Source of the DNA: Alphaproteobacteria bacterium
Lineage (GTDB): Bacteria > Pseudomonadota > Alphaproteobacteria > UBA9219 > RFNS01
DNA: 64,000 nt
Assembly (NCBI GenBank): GCA_037200005.1
Contig: JBBCGY010000001.1
Location: forward strand, 1,015,812-1,079,811
Reading direction: 5' to 3'
Under the pieces are notes generated by a model, which saw only the letters and a program-made list of their open reading frames with translations, had not been told where the DNA came from and searched no databases. The translations under genes and the position numbers were made by a program. This document shows, piece after piece, positions 37,518 to 47,748 of the stretch (its first letter is position 1; each line of letters opens with the position of its first letter).

Positions 37518-38345
37518 CTAATTCGACGATTCCCGCACCGGCATCAGCGGCAGGGGGTCGATGGATTTGCCGTCCTTGCGGATTTCAAAATGCAGTTGCG
37601 GGCCGGTCACGTCGCCGGTGCTGCCGACAGTGCCGATCATGTCGCCTTTGGCGATGACGGAATCCTTGTCCACCACCATGCGATCGAGATGGGCATAGGC
37701 GGTGATATAGCCGTCGCCGTGGCGGATCAGCACAAGATTGCCGTAACCCTTCATTTCATTGCCCGCATAGACGACGATGCCGTTCGCGGCGGCCTGCACC
37801 GGCGTGCCGCGCGGCACGGCGATATTCAGCCCGTCATTGTTCGTGCCGCCGGTCTTCGGGCCGAAGGAGGACAGCAAAGGCCCTTCGACCGGCCAGATGA
37901 ACATGCCCCGATCTTCATCCGAAGGCGTGATCGGCGTGGGCGCGCCCAAACCGCCCTTCGAGACCGCCGAGGAAGAATAATTCGGCGGCGGCAATTCGCT
38001 GGCGGTGACATCGCTGCCGCTGCCTCCCGATCCGCCCCAGCCGCTGCTCATGCCGCTGGTGACGGTGCTGGTCAGATCGCCGCTGCCGCCAAGCGGCAAT
38101 ATGATTTCCTGCCCGGGCCAGATCACATAAGGCTGGCGCAGCCGGTTGAGGACGATCAAATCATCCATCGGCACTTTATATTTCCGGGCCGCGGCATAAG
38201 CGGTGGTTTTCTTATCCACCACGACATGCTGCCCCGGCAGCAGATTGGTCTTGGTGCGCAGATAAGGCTGGTCGCTTTCGAACCAGGAGGTGCAACCCGC
38301 GAGCATGAGCGCGCTTGCCAGGATCATCGTCCGCCGCATCGTCAT
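37518..38345 (-). CDS. nlpD: LysM / M23 peptidase lipoprotein (NlpD-like)
   Basis: 275 residues. Lipobox MLAGC near residue 17; a LysM-type segment ([21 protein letters not shown] with [21 protein letters not shown], quoted partly); a Gly/Ser linker; then the M23 domain ([50 protein letters not shown]). The first metal-binding His of M23 (usually HxGxD) reads NNDGLNIAV, so the metal site is probably lost, as in NlpD activators of amidases. Overlaps serS by four bases. Confidence 0.88.
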   Translation of the reverse strand: MTMRRTMILASALMLAGCTSWFESDQPYLRTKTNLLPGQHVVVDKKTTAYAAARKYKVPMDDLIVLNRLRQPYVIWPGQEIILPLGGSGDLTSTVTSGMSSGWGGSGGSGSDVTASELPPPNYSSSAVSKGGLGAPTPITPSDEDRGMFIWPVEGPLLSSFGPKTGGTNNDGLNIAVPRGTPVQAAANGIVVYAGNEMKGYGNLVLIRHGDGYITAYAHLDRMVVDKDSVIAKGDMIGTVGSTGDVTGPQLHFEIRKDGKSIDPLPLMPVRESSN

Positions 38346-39607
38346 CCGATTTTCTCCATCCCGTTCATATAGGGCCGCAGCGCTTCCGGCACCGTGATGC
38401 TGCCGTCGGTGTTCTGGTAATTTTCCATGACGGCGATCAGGCAGCGCCCAAGCGCAACGCCGGAGCCGTTCAGCGTATGAACGAATTGTGTCGATTTTTC
38501 GCCCTTCGGGCGATGACGCGCATTCATCCGCCGCCCCTGGAAATCGCCGCAGTTGGAGCAGCTTGAAATCTCGCGGTAAGCCCCCTGCCCCGGAAGCCAG
38601 ACTTCAAGATCGTAGGTCTTGCGCGACGCGAAGCCCATATCGCCCGCGCACAGCAGCATGCGGCGATAAGGCAGGTTCAGCTTTTCCAGCACCGTCTCGG
38701 CGGCGCGGGTCATGCGCTCATGCTCGGCTTCGGATTGCTTCGGCGTCGTGATGCTGACCATTTCGACTTTATAAAACTGATGCTGGCGCAGCATGCCGCG
38801 CGTATCTTTTCCGGCGGCGCCAGCTTCGGCGCGGAAGCACGGCGTCTTCGCCGTGAAGCGCAGCGGCAGTTTTTCGCTCTCCAGAATATCGCCATTGACG
38901 ATATTGGTCAGCGGAATTTCCGCGGTCGGCACCAGCCACATGCCATGCGTCGTCTGAAACATATCCTCGGCGGCTTTCGGCAAATTGCCTGTGCCATAGG
39001 CGATTTCCTCGCGCACCATCAGCGGCGGGCTGATTTCCTCATAGCCGAAATCGCGCGTGTGAATATCCAGCATGAATTCGCCGAGCGCCCGCTCCATCCG
39101 CGCCAGCGCGCCGCGCAGCATGGTGAAGCGCGCGCCGGACAGCTTGGCCGCCGTGGTGAAATCCATCAGGCCGAGCGCCTCGCCAAGCTCATAATGATGC
39201 TTCGCGGAATTCAGGCGCGGCGGCTCGCCGGATTTCTTGATTTCCTTATTGCCTGTTTCGTCCACGCCATCCGGCACATCATCGGCGGGCAGGTTAGGAA
39301 TGGCGGCCAGCAATTCGTCAAGCTGCGCGGTCAGCGCATTCGTCTCGGCCTCGTCCGCCGTCATTTGCTCTTTGAGCGTCGCGACCGCCGCCATGATGCC
39401 TTCGGCGTCGCCGCCGGTGCGCTTGATCTCGCCGACCTTTTTGGAAAGGTCGTTACGCTTGGCCTGGTTTTCCTGCAGCGCGGTCAGAATCTTGCGCCGG
39501 TCGGCATCGATTTGCACAAGCTTCTCCGCCAGTGGCGGCAAATGGCGGCGCGCCAGCCCCCGGTCGAAGGCTTCGGGATTTTCGCGGATGAAACGGATGT
39601 CATGCAT
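38342..39607 (-). CDS. serS: Seryl-tRNA synthetase
   Basis: Class II synthetase. 421 residues: N-terminal coiled-coil arm (about 30-100) that grips the tRNA-Ser long arm, and the catalytic motifs [20 protein letters not shown] (motif 2) and [19 protein letters not shown] (motif 3). Normal length. Confidence 0.96.
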   Translation of the reverse strand: MHDIRFIRENPEAFDRGLARRHLPPLAEKLVQIDADRRKILTALQENQAKRNDLSKKVGEIKRTGGDAEGIMAAVATLKEQMTADEAETNALTAQLDELLAAIPNLPADDVPDGVDETGNKEIKKSGEPPRLNSAKHHYELGEALGLMDFTTAAKLSGARFTMLRGALARMERALGEFMLDIHTRDFGYEEISPPLMVREEIAYGTGNLPKAAEDMFQTTHGMWLVPTAEIPLTNIVNGDILESEKLPLRFTAKTPCFRAEAGAAGKDTRGMLRQHQFYKVEMVSITTPKQSEAEHERMTRAAETVLEKLNLPYRRMLLCAGDMGFASRKTYDLEVWLPGQGAYREISSCSNCGDFQGRRMNARHRPKGEKSTQFVHTLNGSGVALGRCLIAVMENYQNTDGSITVPEALRPYMNGMEKIG

Positions 39608-39653
39608 GGTGATTCTCTCTCACGGGGAGGATAATCGCATGCGGGGAGCGGGT

Positions 39654-40424
39654 CTAGTCCGGTTGTTTTCGTTCTACGGCCTTCATCCATCGCGCGGCGA
39701 CGATGGAAATCTCATAAAGCCCCCATAAGGGCAGCGCGAGCAGAAGCTGGCTCAGCACATCCGGGGGCGTAATGACGGCGGCGATGACAAAAATCGCCAC
39801 GACGGCGAAACGGCGGAAATTCACCAGCTGCTCGACCGACAGCACGCCGACCCGCACCAGCAGCACCAGCAGCACCGGCAGCTCAAACGCCGCGCCGAAG
39901 GAAAAGATCAGCATCATCGCGATGGACAGATATTCGCTGACTCGCGCCTCGAGCTGGATCGGCATTCCCCCCGCCGAATTGTTCTCGAACGAGAGAAAGA
40001 ATTTCCAGGCGACCGGCATGACGACGAAATAGGCCATCGCCGCCCCCAGCGCGAACAGCAGCGGCGTCGCCGCTAGGAACGGCCAGAATGCCCGCTTCTC
40101 GTGCGCGAACAGGCCAGGCGCGCAGAACCGCCATATCTGAACCGCGATCAGCGGAAAGGCCAGGAAACAGGCCGTCCATAACGCCAGCTTGATATAGGTG
40201 ACGAAGGCTTCGGCGAGGCCGGTATAGATCAGCTTGCGTCCTTCGCCATGCATCGCGTCGGCCAAGGGCCGCACCAGGATCGCATAGATGTCGGCGGCGA
40301 AATAATAACTGACGCAAAAGCCGATGCCGATAGCGGCAAGGCACCAGATCAGCCGCGAGCGCAGCTCGATCAAATGAGCCAGAAGCGGCTGGCGCAGCAT
40401 ATCGTCGGGATCGTGCGGAGACAT
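39654..40424 (-). CDS. tatC: Sec-independent protein translocase TatC
   Basis: Receptor for twin-arginine signals. 256 residues, six membrane helices; the cytoplasmic start HLIELRSRLIW and the FxxE-type loop AFELPVLLVLLV are visible. Together with tatB upstream, although a small opposite-strand gene intervenes. serS follows downstream. Confidence 0.93.
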   Translation of the reverse strand: MSPHDPDDMLRQPLLAHLIELRSRLIWCLAAIGIGFCVSYYFAADIYAILVRPLADAMHGEGRKLIYTGLAEAFVTYIKLALWTACFLAFPLIAVQIWRFCAPGLFAHEKRAFWPFLAATPLLFALGAAMAYFVVMPVAWKFFLSFENNSAGGMPIQLEARVSEYLSIAMMLIFSFGAAFELPVLLVLLVRVGVLSVEQLVNFRRFAVVAIFVIAAVITPPDVLSQLLLALPLWGLYEISIVAARWMKAVERKQPD

Positions 40425-40524
40425 AGGGTTAACGCCAGTGAAATACTTTTTACTTTCGGGGAAGTAATGATAATATTCTTTCAGCGATTTTAATACTGCG
40501 TATTATCGTTTTAGGGAGATCATC

Positions 40525-40746
40525 ATGCCGAGGACCCAAGGACGCTATGCACCTCTGAACAACGGGGAAATTGTATCCCTGGCCTCTAAAATGGCGCAAA
40601 ACCCCAAGAATATCGATGACCGGAGCATCGGGAGGCTGATTGCCACTCTTCAGCCGGACAATCCCAACCCTCCCGGCAGAGCGGCGGCTTCCAGACTGTA
40701 CAACGCCCTCATTAGAAAAGAAAAACCCAGCTTCACGCCGCGATAA
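40525..40746 (+). CDS. Small unknown protein between tatC and tatB
   Basis: 73 residues, hydrophilic and basic, no signal. AGGGAG six bases before the ATG and an AT-rich leader support a real gene. It lies on the strand opposite to tatB and tatC, separating them. No family recognised. Confidence 0.55.
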   Translation: MPRTQGRYAPLNNGEIVSLASKMAQNPKNIDDRSIGRLIATLQPDNPNPPGRAAASRLYNALIRKEKPSFTPR

Positions 40747-40755
40747 ACGATTGTA

Positions 40756-41004
40756 TTAAGAGATGCTCGAAGCATCATCTTTTTTGTCTTGAGGCTCTTT
40801 TTCCGCCTCTTCCTTCTGCCGCTCCGCGACCTCCGCCTCATAGCTTAGCTGCTCCCACTGACGGCGCAGATCATGAGTCATGTCCTGCACCTGCCGCGCC
40901 GCCTTGCCGAGCATCAGCATCGTCTTCGGCAAGTCCTTCGGCCCGATGGCGACCAAAGCCACCGCGCCGATGACGAACAGTTCCGACCAGGCTATATCGA
41001 ACAT
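40756..41004 (-). CDS. tatB: Sec-independent protein translocase TatB
   Basis: 82 residues; membrane helix with the TatB-type start MFDIAWSELFVIGAVALVAI (Glu8 in the helix), the hinge GPKDLP and a long amphipathic helix (MTHDLRRQWEQLSYEAEVAE). A Glu/Lys-rich tail ends it. tatC lies 330 bases downstream. Confidence 0.93.
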   Translation of the reverse strand: MFDIAWSELFVIGAVALVAIGPKDLPKTMLMLGKAARQVQDMTHDLRRQWEQLSYEAEVAERQKEEAEKEPQDKKDDASSIS

Positions 41005-41027
41005 GCGACCACTCTCCGATCAAACAG

Positions 41028-41144
41028 AGCCGTCATTCCCGGCGGCTTTGACCGCCCCAGGCGGACAAAGCCGAACGGGAATCCCGTTTTTTCAACAAAC
41101 CAAACGGGATTCCCGCTCGCCCCTGCGGGGCGTCGGGAATGACG
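41028..41144. repeat. GTCATTCCCG palindromic repeat, copy 5
   Basis: From AGCCGTCATTCCCGGCGG to GTCGGGAATGACG, with CGGGAATCCCGTTT and AAACGGGATTCCCGCTCG in the middle. Very close in sequence to copy 1. Between tatB and the end of ettA. Confidence 0.85.
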
Positions 41145-41181
41145 CGAGTTGCTTGGGCGGGTCCATTCCATCGGCTTTGCG

Positions 41182-42864
41182 CTAGACTCTGGTGAGAGGC
41201 TTATATCGTATCCGGTGTGGCTGTTCGGCCTCGGCGCCGAGGCGGCGCTTGCGGTCGGCCTCATAGTCCTGATAGTTGCCCTCGAAATAGACCACCTGGC
41301 TGTTGCCTTCGAAGGCGATGATGTGCGTGGCGATGCGGTCGAGGAACCAGCGGTCATGGCTGATGACCACGGCGCAGCCGGGGAAATCCTCCAGCGCGTC
41401 TTCCAGCGCCCGCAGCGTATCGACATCGAGATCGTTGCTCGGCTCGTCGAGCAGCAGGACATTCGCGCCCGATTTCAGCATCTTCGCCATATGGACGCGA
41501 TTACGCTCGCCGCCCGAAAGCTGGCCGACCTTTTTCTGCTGATCCGGGCCTTTGAACCCGAACGAAGCGACATAGGCGCGGCTGGGGATTTTGCTCTTAC
41601 CGAGATCGATGATGTCGAGGCCGTCGGAGATTTCCTCCCAGACATTTTTGTCGGCATGCAGCGTGTCGCGGCTCTGGTCGACATAGCCGAGCTTGACGGT
41701 TTCGCCGACGCGGAAGTCGCCTTTATCCGGTTTTTCCTGGCCGGTGATCATGCGGAACATCGTGGTTTTTCCCGCGCCGTTCGGCCCGATAATCCCAACG
41801 ATTCCGCCTGGCGGCAGGTTGAAATTCAAATCCTCGATCAAGAGCCGGTCGCCGAACGCTTTATCGACATGCTCGGCCTCGATCACGTTTTGGCCGAGGC
41901 GCGGCGGCGTCGGAATGGTGATTTGCAGCGTATCCGGCCCTTTATTGCCGCTCTGCGCCAGCAGGCTTTCATAGGAGGAAATGCGCGCCTTGCTCTTGGC
42001 TTGCCGCGCCTTGGGCGAGGCGCTGATCCATTCCAGCTCGCGCGCCAGCGTCTTCTGCCGCCCGCTTTCCTCGCGAGATTCCTGCTCCAGGCGCTTCTGC
42101 TTCTGCCCCAGCCATGAGGTGTAATTGCCCTCATAGGGAATGCCCGCGCCGCGATCCAATTCGAGAATCCAGCCCGTCACCTTGTCGAGGAAATAGCGAT
42201 CATGGGTCACCAGAATGACCGCGCCCGGATAATTCACCAGATGCTGCTGCAGCCACGCCACGGATTCCGCGTCGAGATGGTTGGTCGGCTCATCGAGCAA
42301 CAGCAAATCGGGTTTTTGCAGCAGCAACCGGCACAGCGCCACGCGCCGCCTTTCGCCGCCCGAAAGCTTGGTCACTTCGCTGTCGCCCGGAGGGCAGCGC
42401 AGCGCGTCGAGCGCGATCTCGATCTGCCGCGACAAATCCCATGCGTCGGCGGCATCGATTTTTTCCTGCAATTCCGCCTGCTCGTCGATCAGCTTTTGCA
42501 TCTCATCGGGGTCTTCGACCTCGCCGAGCTTGTTGCTGACTTCTTCGAAACGATCCACCAGCGCCTTGGTCGCGCCGAGGCCCTGCAGCACATTCTGCTC
42601 GACCGTCAGTTTTGGATCGAGCTGCGGCTCCTGCTCGAGATAGCCGATGGTCGCGCCTTCGGCGATCCATGCCTCTCCCGCCCAATCCTTGTCCAGCCCC
42701 GCCATGATTTTCATGAGCGTGGATTTTCCCGATCCGTTCACCCCCAGAACGCCGATCTTCGCGCCCGGATAGAAGGACAACCATACATTGTCCAGGACCT
42801 TCTTGCCGTTCGGAAAGGCCTTGGTCAGGCCTTTCATGACGTAGATATATTGATATGCTGCCAT
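41182..42864 (-). CDS. ettA: Energy-dependent translational throttle protein EttA
   Basis: ABC-F protein that binds the ribosomal E site and gates elongation by energy status. 560 residues with two ABC domains (Walker [10 protein letters not shown] and GPNGAGKTT; signatures LSGGERRRV and LSGGERNRV) joined by the P-site linker, and the arm insertion typical of EttA. No membrane segments. Confidence 0.93.
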   Translation of the reverse strand: MAAYQYIYVMKGLTKAFPNGKKVLDNVWLSFYPGAKIGVLGVNGSGKSTLMKIMAGLDKDWAGEAWIAEGATIGYLEQEPQLDPKLTVEQNVLQGLGATKALVDRFEEVSNKLGEVEDPDEMQKLIDEQAELQEKIDAADAWDLSRQIEIALDALRCPPGDSEVTKLSGGERRRVALCRLLLQKPDLLLLDEPTNHLDAESVAWLQQHLVNYPGAVILVTHDRYFLDKVTGWILELDRGAGIPYEGNYTSWLGQKQKRLEQESREESGRQKTLARELEWISASPKARQAKSKARISSYESLLAQSGNKGPDTLQITIPTPPRLGQNVIEAEHVDKAFGDRLLIEDLNFNLPPGGIVGIIGPNGAGKTTMFRMITGQEKPDKGDFRVGETVKLGYVDQSRDTLHADKNVWEEISDGLDIIDLGKSKIPSRAYVASFGFKGPDQQKKVGQLSGGERNRVHMAKMLKSGANVLLLDEPSNDLDVDTLRALEDALEDFPGCAVVISHDRWFLDRIATHIIAFEGNSQVVYFEGNYQDYEADRKRRLGAEAEQPHRIRYKPLTRV

Positions 42865-42952
42865 GTTTCTTTCCCTATGGTTGGGAATTATCTAGCAAAG
42901 ATTCATCCCCTCGTCCAAATTTTGCTACAATTGGACGATAAAATAGGCATGC

Positions 42953-44146
42953 ATGAAATACCTTATCCTCACAGGGCTGCTTTGCCTTGCATTTCCCGCG
43001 GCGGCGGCTGAAGGCGCCGAAGCCGTGCGGATCGGCGTGCTTACGGCAAAAACCGGCGCTCATGACGAGACGCGGGGCAGCGGTTCCGTGCTGGCGGCGC
43101 AAATGGCGATCGAGGATTTCGGCGGCAAGGCGCTGGGCCAGCCCATCGAGATCGTTACCGGCAATCATCAGAACCGCCCCTCCGTCGGCGCCAGCATCGT
43201 CCGCCGCTGGTTTCAGCATGGCGGCGTCGATGTCGTCGTCAATGTCCCCAATCCTGGCGTCGCCGAAGCCGTGCGCGAGGCGGTCGCCGAACATCACGGC
43301 CTGCTCATCATGTCGGTAAGGCCGTTCTCATCTCAGCCCGAACATTGCCAGAGCCAGGTTATTACCTGGGGCTATGACGCGGACTGGCTCGCTCGCGGCG
43401 CGGTCAAAGGATTGGCCGGCGCGGGCGTGCGATCATGGTCTTTGTTCGGCACTTCGACCAGGCATGGCGAGGAAGCCATGGATTCTTTGGCGCAGATTAT
43501 CGCCGCCGCCAAAGGCCAGGTGGTCGCCGCGCGGAAGCTTCCGGCCCTGCGCCGCGAATACCCGTCCGCCCACTCGCTGGTCGAAGACCTGCATGCGGCC
43601 AATGCGGATATCGTCGCGCTGAATATGGGACCGGCGGCGCTCAAAGCTTTTTCCCAGGATTTGCATGGCGAACTTGGCGGCAAGCTGCTGCCTCGCATAT
43701 ACAGCCAAGCGTGGCCTTTTGCCGACGATGAAAAACAGCCGCCGGAGATCGCCGGGGAAGTGATTTACGCCCTGCCCTATGAGGACGGCGAAGGCGCGCG
43801 GGATTTCAGTAGCCGGTTCACGGCGCGCGCCGACGGACGCAAGCCAAACCTGCTGCATCTGAGCGTCTATGCGGCGATCTTGCATTATCTGAAAGCGGTC
43901 GAGGCGCTCAATGCGGATCGTCCCGGCGAACTGGTCGGCGCGAAAATGCAGGAACTGCCCACCGAGGATGCCATCTTCGGCGCTGGCGCCATCCTCCCCA
44001 GCGGACGGAGAGTAGGCAATATATATCTGTATGCGCACCACGCCGCGGACGCGGATAAAAAAGACGAACTCCTGTCCCATCTCTCCTATGCGGATATGGG
44101 GGGCGCTGCCGCGCTGGCCCCTTGCGAGAAAGAAGCGGGGAAGTGA
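42953..44146 (+). CDS. Periplasmic binding protein, LivJ type
   Basis: 397 residues. Signal peptide KYLILTGLLCLAFPAAAA, then the type I fold start VRIGVLTAKTGAHDETRGSG and ALQMAIEDFGG-like AAQMAIEDFGGKALGQPIEI. Matches branched-chain amino acid/amide ABC binding proteins. The only Liv permeases in the window are at 7.7-10 kb. Divergent from ettA. Confidence 0.84.
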   Translation: MKYLILTGLLCLAFPAAAAEGAEAVRIGVLTAKTGAHDETRGSGSVLAAQMAIEDFGGKALGQPIEIVTGNHQNRPSVGASIVRRWFQHGGVDVVVNVPNPGVAEAVREAVAEHHGLLIMSVRPFSSQPEHCQSQVITWGYDADWLARGAVKGLAGAGVRSWSLFGTSTRHGEEAMDSLAQIIAAAKGQVVAARKLPALRREYPSAHSLVEDLHAANADIVALNMGPAALKAFSQDLHGELGGKLLPRIYSQAWPFADDEKQPPEIAGEVIYALPYEDGEGARDFSSRFTARADGRKPNLLHLSVYAAILHYLKAVEALNADRPGELVGAKMQELPTEDAIFGAGAILPSGRRVGNIYLYAHHAADADKKDELLSHLSYADMGGAAALAPCEKEAGK

Positions 44147-44235
44147 TCACAGGTTGATCTGGCCGAAAGGTTGCGATAGAATCCGCCGCGACCTAATATG
44201 TCGCTCCATTCGTTTTCGCATCAAAGGGCAAAACC

Positions 44236-44610
44236 ATGCAAAAGAAATTCCTCGCTATCGTCGCTCTGCTGGCCGTCGCCGGATGCGCGCAGGATTATCA
44301 GCCCGTCGTCGATCTCAAGGGCTATGACGGCGGCAAATACCAGAAAGACCTCGCCGAATGCCGCCAATTGGCGTCGCAAGTCGATGTCGCGGGCGATTCC
44401 GCCGTCAATGGCCTGATCGGCGCGGGCGTCGGCGCGGCGCTGGGCGCTGCGGTCGGCGCAGTCGCGGGCGTTCCGGCCTATGGCGCGGCTTCGGGCGCGG
44501 CCTTGGGTGGCATCGGCGGCGGGGGCGGCAGCGCCGTCAGCAAGGTCGAACGTCAGAAGAAGATCATCGACAACTGCCTGACCAAGCGCGGCTATAACGT
44601 GCTGGGATAG
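44236..44610 (+). CDS. Glycine-zipper outer membrane lipoprotein
   Basis: 124 residues. Lipobox AVAGC with Cys17. A long glycine-zipper (GLIGAGVGAALGAAVGAVAG, then GAASGAALGGIGGGGG) spans about 68-100, typical of membrane-associated zipper lipoproteins. One further Cys pair (AECRQL and DNCLTK) may cross-link. Precedes ldcA by two bases. Confidence 0.8.
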   Translation: MQKKFLAIVALLAVAGCAQDYQPVVDLKGYDGGKYQKDLAECRQLASQVDVAGDSAVNGLIGAGVGAALGAAVGAVAGVPAYGAASGAALGGIGGGGGSAVSKVERQKKIIDNCLTKRGYNVLG

Positions 44611-44612
44611 GC

Positions 44613-45569
44613 TTGCAACCGCTCGTCCCCCCTGCCCTGCGGCCCGGCGATACGATCGGGATTGTCGCGCCCGCGCGCTGGGCGCCGCAGGAATGGGTAG
44701 AAGCGAGCAAATCACACTTTGAATCCAAAGGCCTCAAGGTTAAACTTCATCCGCAAATTGAGCTTCGGCATGACAGGCTGGCGGGTGACGATCAAGCGCG
44801 GGCCAAAGCCATCAACGATATGTTCGCCGACGATAGCGTGCGCGCCATCGTCTGCGCACGCGGCGGCACCGGCAGTTTTCGTATTCTTGAGCATATCGAT
44901 TACGAGTTGATCCGCCGCAAGCCGAAAATCTTTTGCGGCTTCTCCGATATCACGACTTTGCTTCATGCGATTCAGCAGCGCACCGGCCTGATAACCTTCC
45001 ATGGCCCGATGGTAAAAAATTTCGCGCGGGCCGCGAGCGATCCGCGCACCGGCTCGGACATGCTCGAATTGCTGGGCGGGCATTATCCGGCGGACGGAAA
45101 GGATTTCCCCGCGCAGGCGATGACCGAGGGAACCGCCGAAGGCCGCCTGACCGGCGGCAATATCAGCATGCTCCGCAACATGATCGGCACGCCCTATGAT
45201 TGGAGCGTCAAGGACTCCATCATCTTCATCGAAGACATGGACGAGCCAATATACAAGCTCGATCATATGCTATGGCAATTCAGGCAGGCAGGGAAATTCG
45301 TCGGCGTACGCGGCGTGATCGTCGGCGAAATGGTAGGATTGACCGGCGGGAAAGACGGCCTTCCCGATCCCGACGGCGATATTCCCTACGGCAAAAGCCT
45401 GCATGATCTGCTGCGCGAGTATCTGCCGCCCGGTATTCCGGTCTGTACCGATTTTCCCTGCGGCCATGGCGATTATTTGACGACACTGCCGCTCGGCGCG
45501 GCGGCGCGAATCGATGTCGCGGCAAGCAAGACGCGGTTAAGCCTCCTGCAGCCCGTCGTCGGTGGCTGA
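44613..45569 (+). CDS. ldcA: LD-carboxypeptidase, peptidase S66
   Basis: Removes terminal D-alanine from tetrapeptides in cell-wall recycling. 318 residues: catalytic Ser111 in GFSDITTL, ARGGTGS and a C-terminal domain with GHGDYLTTLPLG (His). The TTG at 44613 is two bases after the lipoprotein stop. It ends 33 bases inside the cutA gene on the other strand. Confidence 0.88.
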   Translation: MQPLVPPALRPGDTIGIVAPARWAPQEWVEASKSHFESKGLKVKLHPQIELRHDRLAGDDQARAKAINDMFADDSVRAIVCARGGTGSFRILEHIDYELIRRKPKIFCGFSDITTLLHAIQQRTGLITFHGPMVKNFARAASDPRTGSDMLELLGGHYPADGKDFPAQAMTEGTAEGRLTGGNISMLRNMIGTPYDWSVKDSIIFIEDMDEPIYKLDHMLWQFRQAGKFVGVRGVIVGEMVGLTGGKDGLPDPDGDIPYGKSLHDLLREYLPPGIPVCTDFPCGHGDYLTTLPLGAAARIDVAASKTRLSLLQPVVGG

Positions 45570-45869
45570 CGCGAGCCAGTCGAGATATTCCGCCGTTCCG
45601 GCGACCAGCGGCAGCGCGACGATGCAGGGCATGTCGTAGCTGTGCAGTTCCTTCACCAGCCCCACCACGCGATCGAACAATGGCTGCTGTGTTTTCAGGA
45701 TCAGAACCGTTTCCTCGGCCATCTCGGCCTTGTCTTCCCAGAGGTAAATCGACTTCATGCCGGGAATGACATTCGCGCACGCCGCGACCCGCGCTTCGAC
45801 AGCGGCCCGGCCGATCTTCTCGGCCTCCTCGGCGTCCGCGCAGGTTATGTAAATGAAGATCGGGGGCAT
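45537..45869 (-). CDS. cutA: Divalent cation tolerance protein CutA
   Basis: 110 residues from the ATG at 45869, matching the family: ADAEEAEKIGRAAVEARVAACANV and ELHSYDMPCIVALPLVAG (both partly quoted). Trimeric copper-binding fold. An upstream in-frame extension to 45965 has no family character. Converges with ldcA. Confidence 0.9.
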   Translation of the reverse strand: MPPIFIYITCADAEEAEKIGRAAVEARVAACANVIPGMKSIYLWEDKAEMAEETVLILKTQQPLFDRVVGLVKELHSYDMPCIVALPLVAGTAEYLDWLASATDDGLQEA

Positions 45870-45991
45870 GGGATGAGCGAATCGCCGAATGGGACGCGGC
45901 CAGCATACACTTATGCCGCCTATTTCAACATAGGGCTTGACCCATACCCGCAACAGCGTCATCAAACTGGAGAATTAACGGTTATCGAAGC

Positions 45992-47215
45992 ATGAACCGG
46001 ATCAGCATCGGCGAAAAAATCTATTCCCTTGAATGGCTGCGCGATCAGGCATCGGCGGGGCAGAACGTGCTGCGCCGCGCGCATCAGGGCCGGATCAAGC
46101 CGCTGTGCCTGTGCGGGAATAAGCAAGTTGCCAAAGAACTCTATGTCGCCAAGCGTAATTTTTATTACCTGGCGAGGATGCCGGGAACAGGCAAGCTGCA
46201 TGCGCCGTGGTGCGATTTTTACGGCGACGCCGATGGCGGGCCTGGATCCAAATCGCAACCGGCGATTATCGAGAAAGAGGACGGCAGGCTTGACGTCAAT
46301 CTGTGGAGTCCGCTGACGCGGCCCGCGAAGACAACCGCACCGTCTTCAGAAACAAAATCACGACAGATAGAAAGGCCGGGCGTCTCCAGAGCTTCGATTA
46401 CGCTGCTCGGACTGCTGTATAAGCTGTGGCAGGACGGCAATCTGCATGTGTGGTATCCCGTGCGCAAATACGCGCGCACGATCAACACGATCCATAAATC
46501 GCTGAACGAGATCGCGGCTTACATGGATATAGGCGATGACGGCCTTCAAGACCGGTTCATAGTCACCAAATACCAGGATAGCTGGCCCGCCAGCGAAGCG
46601 AAAACCCGTGAAGCCATCGACGCGATCACTAAAGGCAAAGACAGCGCCGCGATCCTGATCGGCGAGCTTGAGGACTGGCGACCATCGCAAAAGGAACAAG
46701 GCGGCGCGGGCCTTAAAATCCGTTATCTGAAAGACTGCGTATGGATGGGCAAGGAACTGGCGGAGAGGATCGAAACGAGCTTCCAAAGAGAGAAAGCCTG
46801 CATCGACGACAAGAACCAGAAGATCATGGTCATATGCACGGTATTCCAAAACGGCGTCACCCTGAACGCCGATGACGCGGCACTGATGCGCACCAGCAAG
46901 GAATATATTCCGGTGGAGTCTTCCTATGAACTAGAGGTCACGCGCCGGCTTATCGAACAGGAGCGCAAGTTCAAGAAGCCGGTGCGCATGGATGAAAACG
47001 ATCAGAGGCCGGACTTTATTCTCCTGGATACCGATCCCAACTGGTTCATGGAAGTCTTCGGCATCGACAATGACGAAGCCTACACAGCCAGGAAACACGA
47101 AAAGCTCGCCGCCTATCAACAACAAGGCATCCCATGCTGGTCATGGGAAGCGACATCGAGCAAAACCATCCCGGCATTCCCGGCCCCCTCCCCCGAAACG
47201 CTCGACGAAGAATAA
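45992..47215 (+). CDS. DUF1173 family protein
   Basis: 407 residues. PLCLCGNKQVAKELYVAKRN followed by YLARMPGTGKLHAPWCDFYG is the N-terminal pattern of DUF1173, with Cys residues suited to a zinc site. DUF1173 proteins are usually carried by integrative and plasmid elements; the function is unknown. A C-terminal region with RRLIEQERKF and PDFILLDTDPNWFMEVFGID resembles a nuclease core with acidic residues, which is an inference. First gene of the accessory island. Confidence 0.8.
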   Translation: MNRISIGEKIYSLEWLRDQASAGQNVLRRAHQGRIKPLCLCGNKQVAKELYVAKRNFYYLARMPGTGKLHAPWCDFYGDADGGPGSKSQPAIIEKEDGRLDVNLWSPLTRPAKTTAPSSETKSRQIERPGVSRASITLLGLLYKLWQDGNLHVWYPVRKYARTINTIHKSLNEIAAYMDIGDDGLQDRFIVTKYQDSWPASEAKTREAIDAITKGKDSAAILIGELEDWRPSQKEQGGAGLKIRYLKDCVWMGKELAERIETSFQREKACIDDKNQKIMVICTVFQNGVTLNADDAALMRTSKEYIPVESSYELEVTRRLIEQERKFKKPVRMDENDQRPDFILLDTDPNWFMEVFGIDNDEAYTARKHEKLAAYQQQGIPCWSWEATSSKTIPAFPAPSPETLDEE

Positions 47216-47234
47216 AAGCGCGATGCTCCGCGCC

Positions 47235-47423
47235 GGGACAGGGCTGGGACCGGCGCCCCCGTCAGGCTGTCCTGCCGCTAGGTTCAGCGAATGCTGAACC
47301 TAGCTCGATCGCGCCCTTGACCGCCCGTGGGGCGGGCAAGGGTACGCCTATATCTCCGTCGGGTTCGACGGAGATATAGGCCGCAGGCCATCCTGACGGG
47401 GGCGCCGGTCCCAGCCCTGTCCC
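47235..47423. repeat. Cloverleaf-like nested palindromes, 189 bp
   Basis: A perfect 32-bp inverted repeat (47235-47266 and 47392-47423) encloses three separate hairpins: 11-bp arms at 47278-47288/47293-47303 (loop GAAT), 13-base arms with one mismatch at 47314-47326/47330-47342 (loop GTG), and 14-bp arms at 47347-47360/47367-47380 (loop GGGTTC). It lies 20 bases after the DUF1173 stop. As RNA or cruciform DNA this makes a multi-arm junction. No gene inside. Confidence 0.92.
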
Positions 47424-47509
47424 TCTGCGGCGTTGTGCCGGTCTGGCAAGTCAAGCGGCGAGATGGCAAAGCGCGTGACAGAATGGCGAGATGTTTGCCG
47501 AATTGCGCG

Positions 47510-47573
47510 TTGACGCCGGAGCGCAGCCATGCGCGGCGAGCGCCGCCGATGGGCGGGAGCCTCCCGGCGTCAA
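47510..47573. repeat. Second stem-loop before the Rhs gene
   Basis: TTGACGCCGG (47510-47519) pairs with CCGGCGTCAA (47564-47573), with an inner GCGGCG/CGCCGC helix. Together with the cloverleaf it makes most of the 530-base gap before the Rhs gene structured. No other feature seen in that gap apart from the Rhs ribosome site GAGGAGA at about 47737. Confidence 0.7.
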
Positions 47574-47748
47574 AGATAATCCGCGCGGAATGAGCCCGAC
47601 GCGGCGGATTTATCCTACCCATTTCTACATAAGCTTACTTTTTTCAATGGCCGGACGGCCGTATCGGGCGGATTTGGATTTGCCGCGCCGCGTCCATGAT
47701 AGAGCGGCCCTCCCCCGGAGCATTTCGCGCCGGGTTGAGGAGATAAGC

